Positions 60,688 to 64,000 of a stretch of 64,000 nucleotides of DNA are shown in pieces. The notes beneath the pieces were generated by a model, which saw only the letters and a program-made list of their open reading frames with translations, was not told the origin of the DNA and ran no database searches. Every line of letters begins with the position of its first letter. Position 1 is the stretch's first letter. The stretch spans positions 1,317,308 to 1,381,307 of the forward strand of contig ML133401.1 in assembly GCA_003864495.1 (NCBI GenBank), given 5' to 3'. This DNA is from Nemopilema nomurai. Its lineage: Eukaryota > Cnidaria > Scyphozoa > Rhizostomeae > Rhizostomatidae. A program made the position numbers and the translations under genes.

Positions 60688-63554
60688 ATGGAAGATAAAC
60701 TCTTCAAAGCTGCTACAGAACATGTTCGCAGACTTAAAAACTTGAGTGAATCATCCATGCTTCATCTGTACGGTTTTTACAAACAGGTTTGTGAAAACTA
60801 GAAAATTTATGGTTTGAAGAAATTGCCGCATATAAAGGTTTTGGAACTGCTGAGTAAAAGAATCTGACCAAAATTTTCGTTGGGCAATTGCTGTAGCGAA
60901 TAGAAGACCTATGCTAATCTTGGCAGAGAATTGTAGGGGAGCATCAGAGAAAATCATTCATACCTGTGCTTTCTTATTTCCACAAAATCAGGCTATCCAG
61001 TTTTGGGTTGCTTATGGTAACAATGATTTCTTTTATAGGCTACAGTGGGTCCTTGCACAACACCAAAGCCAGGGTTCTGGGATATGGTTGGTAAATCAAA
61101 ATGGTAAGATTTAGTAAGTAATGGTAAGTTACAATTAAGAACACATGCAAAGGCAGTTTGCCAATTTTGAAAGGCTTTGAGGATGGCATTTGAAATTTAT
61201 GCAGATTAAAATTGTCAACGTTTCCCTCTTTTGTTGGATGTTCTCCATACAATTTTAGTTTTAATTGAGTACAAATATTGACAACCTTGAACAAATGACT
61301 AGTCCAGACAATTTTATCAAACAATTTTTTTCTAAATGTAAATATAGGAGAGGAGGACATATTATACAGATACGATTATTCTACACTCTGAACACAAATA
61401 AAGCAAGCAGGATGGTAGTATTGAATGAATTTCAGGTTTATGGGTGACAAGATAAGCTACGTTGTTTTTAGGGAATCATGGAAAAAACTGGAAAGCATGG
61501 ATATAGAGACTGCTAAGGAGCATTACATAAATCTTGTTCAACATCTTGATCCCGGATGGGAGGCTGATGAGGAAATGTTTGTGGTATAGTCTAAGAAACT
61601 AGATATTTGTATCTATTAGAAATTAGGTGTATCAATGAGACATTTTAAAGGTGTATCAATAAATATGTTTCTCAAAATGTCATGGTAATTTATTTTTATG
61701 AAGATCTAAATACGATTGAGATGTGCAACTTTTCATCCCTTCTGAAGCTATTTCTCTTTTAAGATTAATTTTTTGTTTTCAAAGGGTGAAGTAAAACCCC
61801 AAGGGATGGGTGTTTCAGTCAGCACAATGTCTTATGAACAAGACCAATATATTAGGTGAGAACTAATTTGATTATGAACTGCTCATTAGCAGTCACAAAA
61901 ACAACTACATCAATAACAAAATACAACCAAATGACACTTATCATACACATGCCAATATCTGTCATACATATGACAATATTTGTCATATAATTCAATATTA
62001 GCATATTGAAAAGTCTATAGTAAAGTCAACAGTGTCTACATCTTATGAAATTATGGTCTTTGCAAAGAGCAAAAGCTGATATAGGAAATTTATTTTTTCA
62101 TGTGTCAGACTCAATTTGACTCACTTGGAAGTAGAAAGTGTAGTTTATGCAAATTTGTCCCCTTTCAAAAGTTTTATCACCTATAAAAGTATCAAACCAT
62201 TATTCCTGGTTGGATAATTAGCTGAATCTATAACTATGTATCTCTTATTTGGCAACTTCTCTATAAAAATTTTTCAATTATTCAGCAATGAAGATAAAAC
62301 TATTTTGGACTGGTGCAAGGAAGATAACATTAGTGAAGTAGAACAAATATTAAGCTCTGGTATTTGTGAAGTTGACAGTAAAGATGAAAATGTATGTACT
62401 TGCAATTTAATTCTTGTTACCTGCCTTTAATGCTGCCATTTGAATTTAGACATCATGCTTTTACTATGTTAGAATTTCTTTAAAAAACTTTGTGAGCTAT
62501 GTTTTACGTGGAGATACACCTAAATTGAGTCCAAATTGAAAAATTCATAATGTAAGCTACATGGTTATAAAAAATATATCAGAATAACATTTGTGTAAAA
62601 CCATGCCCAATATAATGCAAAATATTCTAGAATTTGTATGCAATATAATTGTGGTTTCACCTAAAATTTCTGCAAATCAATAGATAGTTTCTTCTACCCA
62701 AGATATATTAGGCATGTTAGAAGTTATCTCCTACCCAACTGAAAATGTTCCCATACATGTTCATTTTATCTTATTTTTGCTTTATAGGGGATGACCATGC
62801 TACACTGGAGCAGTGACCGTGGTCATTGTGATATGATCAAGATGCTGATAAACCATGGAGCAAACACCAATGTTCAGGTAGTTGCTGTAAAAGCCTCAAT
62901 CTTGAGTCACTTAAAGATCATCTTAAAAGTACATTTTCTCCTACCATAAGCATAGTTGACCTACCAAAAACAAATTGAATAGAAAAATAGATATAATACC
63001 GTTACTATAAGAATATTTTGTATTTCTTGTTTATTATTGGAAGAACAGTCCATAATTATCAAATCTTTCTGCTGTTTCCTCTACAATAGAGATAGTATGG
63101 CAGTCTTTCCTGTAGGATAATTTATTATTTCTGTTCATATGTCTCTAAACAACAATTGTATATGGCAATGTGCACTTGAGTATTTAGTCCAAATTCTGTT
63201 TGTAGAGATACAGTGACCAAACGTTAATACATAAACACTCCATAACTTTTTCCCAGTCCCAATGGGCAAGTTTCAGTGGCTTAAACTGATCTCTCTAGCC
63301 TCTACTCTACTTCGAAAGTTCTGAAAAAGACAGATTTAAGTTTTTCCTGCCTAAGATGGGATTTGACATGATGTTTGTTGTTTGAAAACTCTACAAACAA
63401 TATTTAGCAGTTGAAACTTGTTTTACTTTGCTGTATTCTATCATGCTTTTTACATTTTTTGTGTGTTTCACAAAAACTTGTGACAGTCCTAAGTCAGTTG
63501 AATTAAATATATTTCTTTACCAGGATGGAGAACTTCAAACACCTTTGCATTATG
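60688..63554 (+). CDS. ACBD6: Acyl-CoA-binding domain protein 6 (ACBD6), 5' seven exons; gene continues past the window
   Basis: ACBD6 binds long-chain acyl-CoA and supports protein N-myristoylation. Exons are 60688-60786, 61039-61103, 61472-61583, 61785-61855, 62286-62391, 62788-62877 and 63524-63554; the last ends after the first base of a codon. The first part is the ACB domain: LYGFYKQATVGPC, TPKPGFWDMVGKSKWESW and VQHLDPGW match the family. After a linker come ankyrin repeats: EDKTILDWCKEDNI, GMTMLHWSSDRGHCDMIKMLINHGA and DGELQTPLHY. The remaining ankyrin exon or exons are beyond 64000. The ATG at 60688 starts only just before the first ACB helix. Since ttcttcag precedes it, the true start may lie in an upstream exon that supplies an N-terminal extension like that of vertebrate ACBD6. 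Confidence 0.93.
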
Positions 63555-64000
63555 GTATGTCAGAAGTGAACAAGATTATATTTTTCTGCATGAGTACCAG
63601 TAATCTTATCTTGCCTAAACAAAAGTTAGGTTCTACTGCAATACAAGTGTTGTACAAACATTGTCTTATATTTAATTTACACAATATTTTATCACATTGG
63701 CCCAAAAAATCTTTTCTCTATCAGATAAAACCATTTGCCTTTATCAGATCAAACATATGAAGAAAGTGTCTGGTTTAACTGACAAAACTGCCTAATATTT
63801 CAGCATATGCAGGCCTTTCTTCAAGGTTTTGGTGTTCAAATGCTTTCAGAATAAAATAAGAATACCCAAAAAGAGTTTTCACACAAACCAGAAAGGGTCA
63901 TTATTGAACCTAGGTTGCAGACTTGCCTGGAAAAATTTGTTTTGACCAGCAAAGGGCAATAATCTGACTGTGCAGTTTGAATTTTGACTTGCAAAAGTTT
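63555..64000 (+). other. ACBD6 intron 7 (incomplete)
   Basis: The donor gtatgt follows exon 7. No further ACBD6 exon (the expected ankyrin continuation) is visible before the window ends, so the intron runs past the edge. Confidence 0.6.

Overview
The window is nuclear DNA from an intron-rich, AT-leaning animal genome. Genes have many small exons with GT-AG introns, the proteins are clearly metazoan (dynamin, tektin-like, NCS-1, Ro60, ACTR10, ACBD6), and decayed hAT and LINE elements lie between them. Protein divergence from vertebrates and the style of the transposons suggest an early-branching metazoan, most likely a cnidarian. That placement is inference; nothing in the window is diagnostic of a species.

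Layout. 1-1860: a satellite array with a period of about 175 bp that runs off the left edge. 2763-15373 (minus): a complete 22-exon dynamin whose introns hold a (GTCA)n tract and a four-copy hairpin minisatellite. 15690-16250 (minus): a dead TTF-finger hAT fragment. 17477-20880 (minus): a three-exon tektin-like gene. 21290-21765 (plus): a frameshifted LINE reverse-transcriptase tail. 23543-32619 (plus): about 9 kb of nearly uninterrupted coding sequence for a giant coiled-coil protein, broken once near 25,710. 34177-34658: a MITE-like element with inverted ends. 35254-42838 (minus): an eight-exon NCS-1/frequenin gene with a 25-bp microexon and an unusual C-terminal tail. 42839-49328: a long gene-poor interval. 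49329-53194 (plus): four-exon Ro60. 54255-56470 (minus): a decayed hAT transposase. 57475-59395 (minus): two-exon ACTR10. 60688 to beyond 63554 (plus): the first seven exons of ACBD6, which continues past the right edge.

The genes are ordinary eukaryotic single units and form no operon or single pathway. Dynamin (membrane scission), NCS-1 (calcium sensing) and ACTR10 (dynactin pointed end) act in membrane and vesicle traffic, the tektin-like protein belongs to axonemes, Ro60 is an RNA-binding quality-control factor, and ACBD6 binds acyl-CoA.

The most noteworthy object is the giant coiled-coil gene. It is essentially intronless among multi-exon neighbours, would encode about 3,000 residues, and matches no family I can name. 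Its single frame break can be explained by one lost base or by a 68-nt intron. Exon coordinates were read by hand from splice consensus, reading phase and homology; in the genes where they are listed the phases close exactly.
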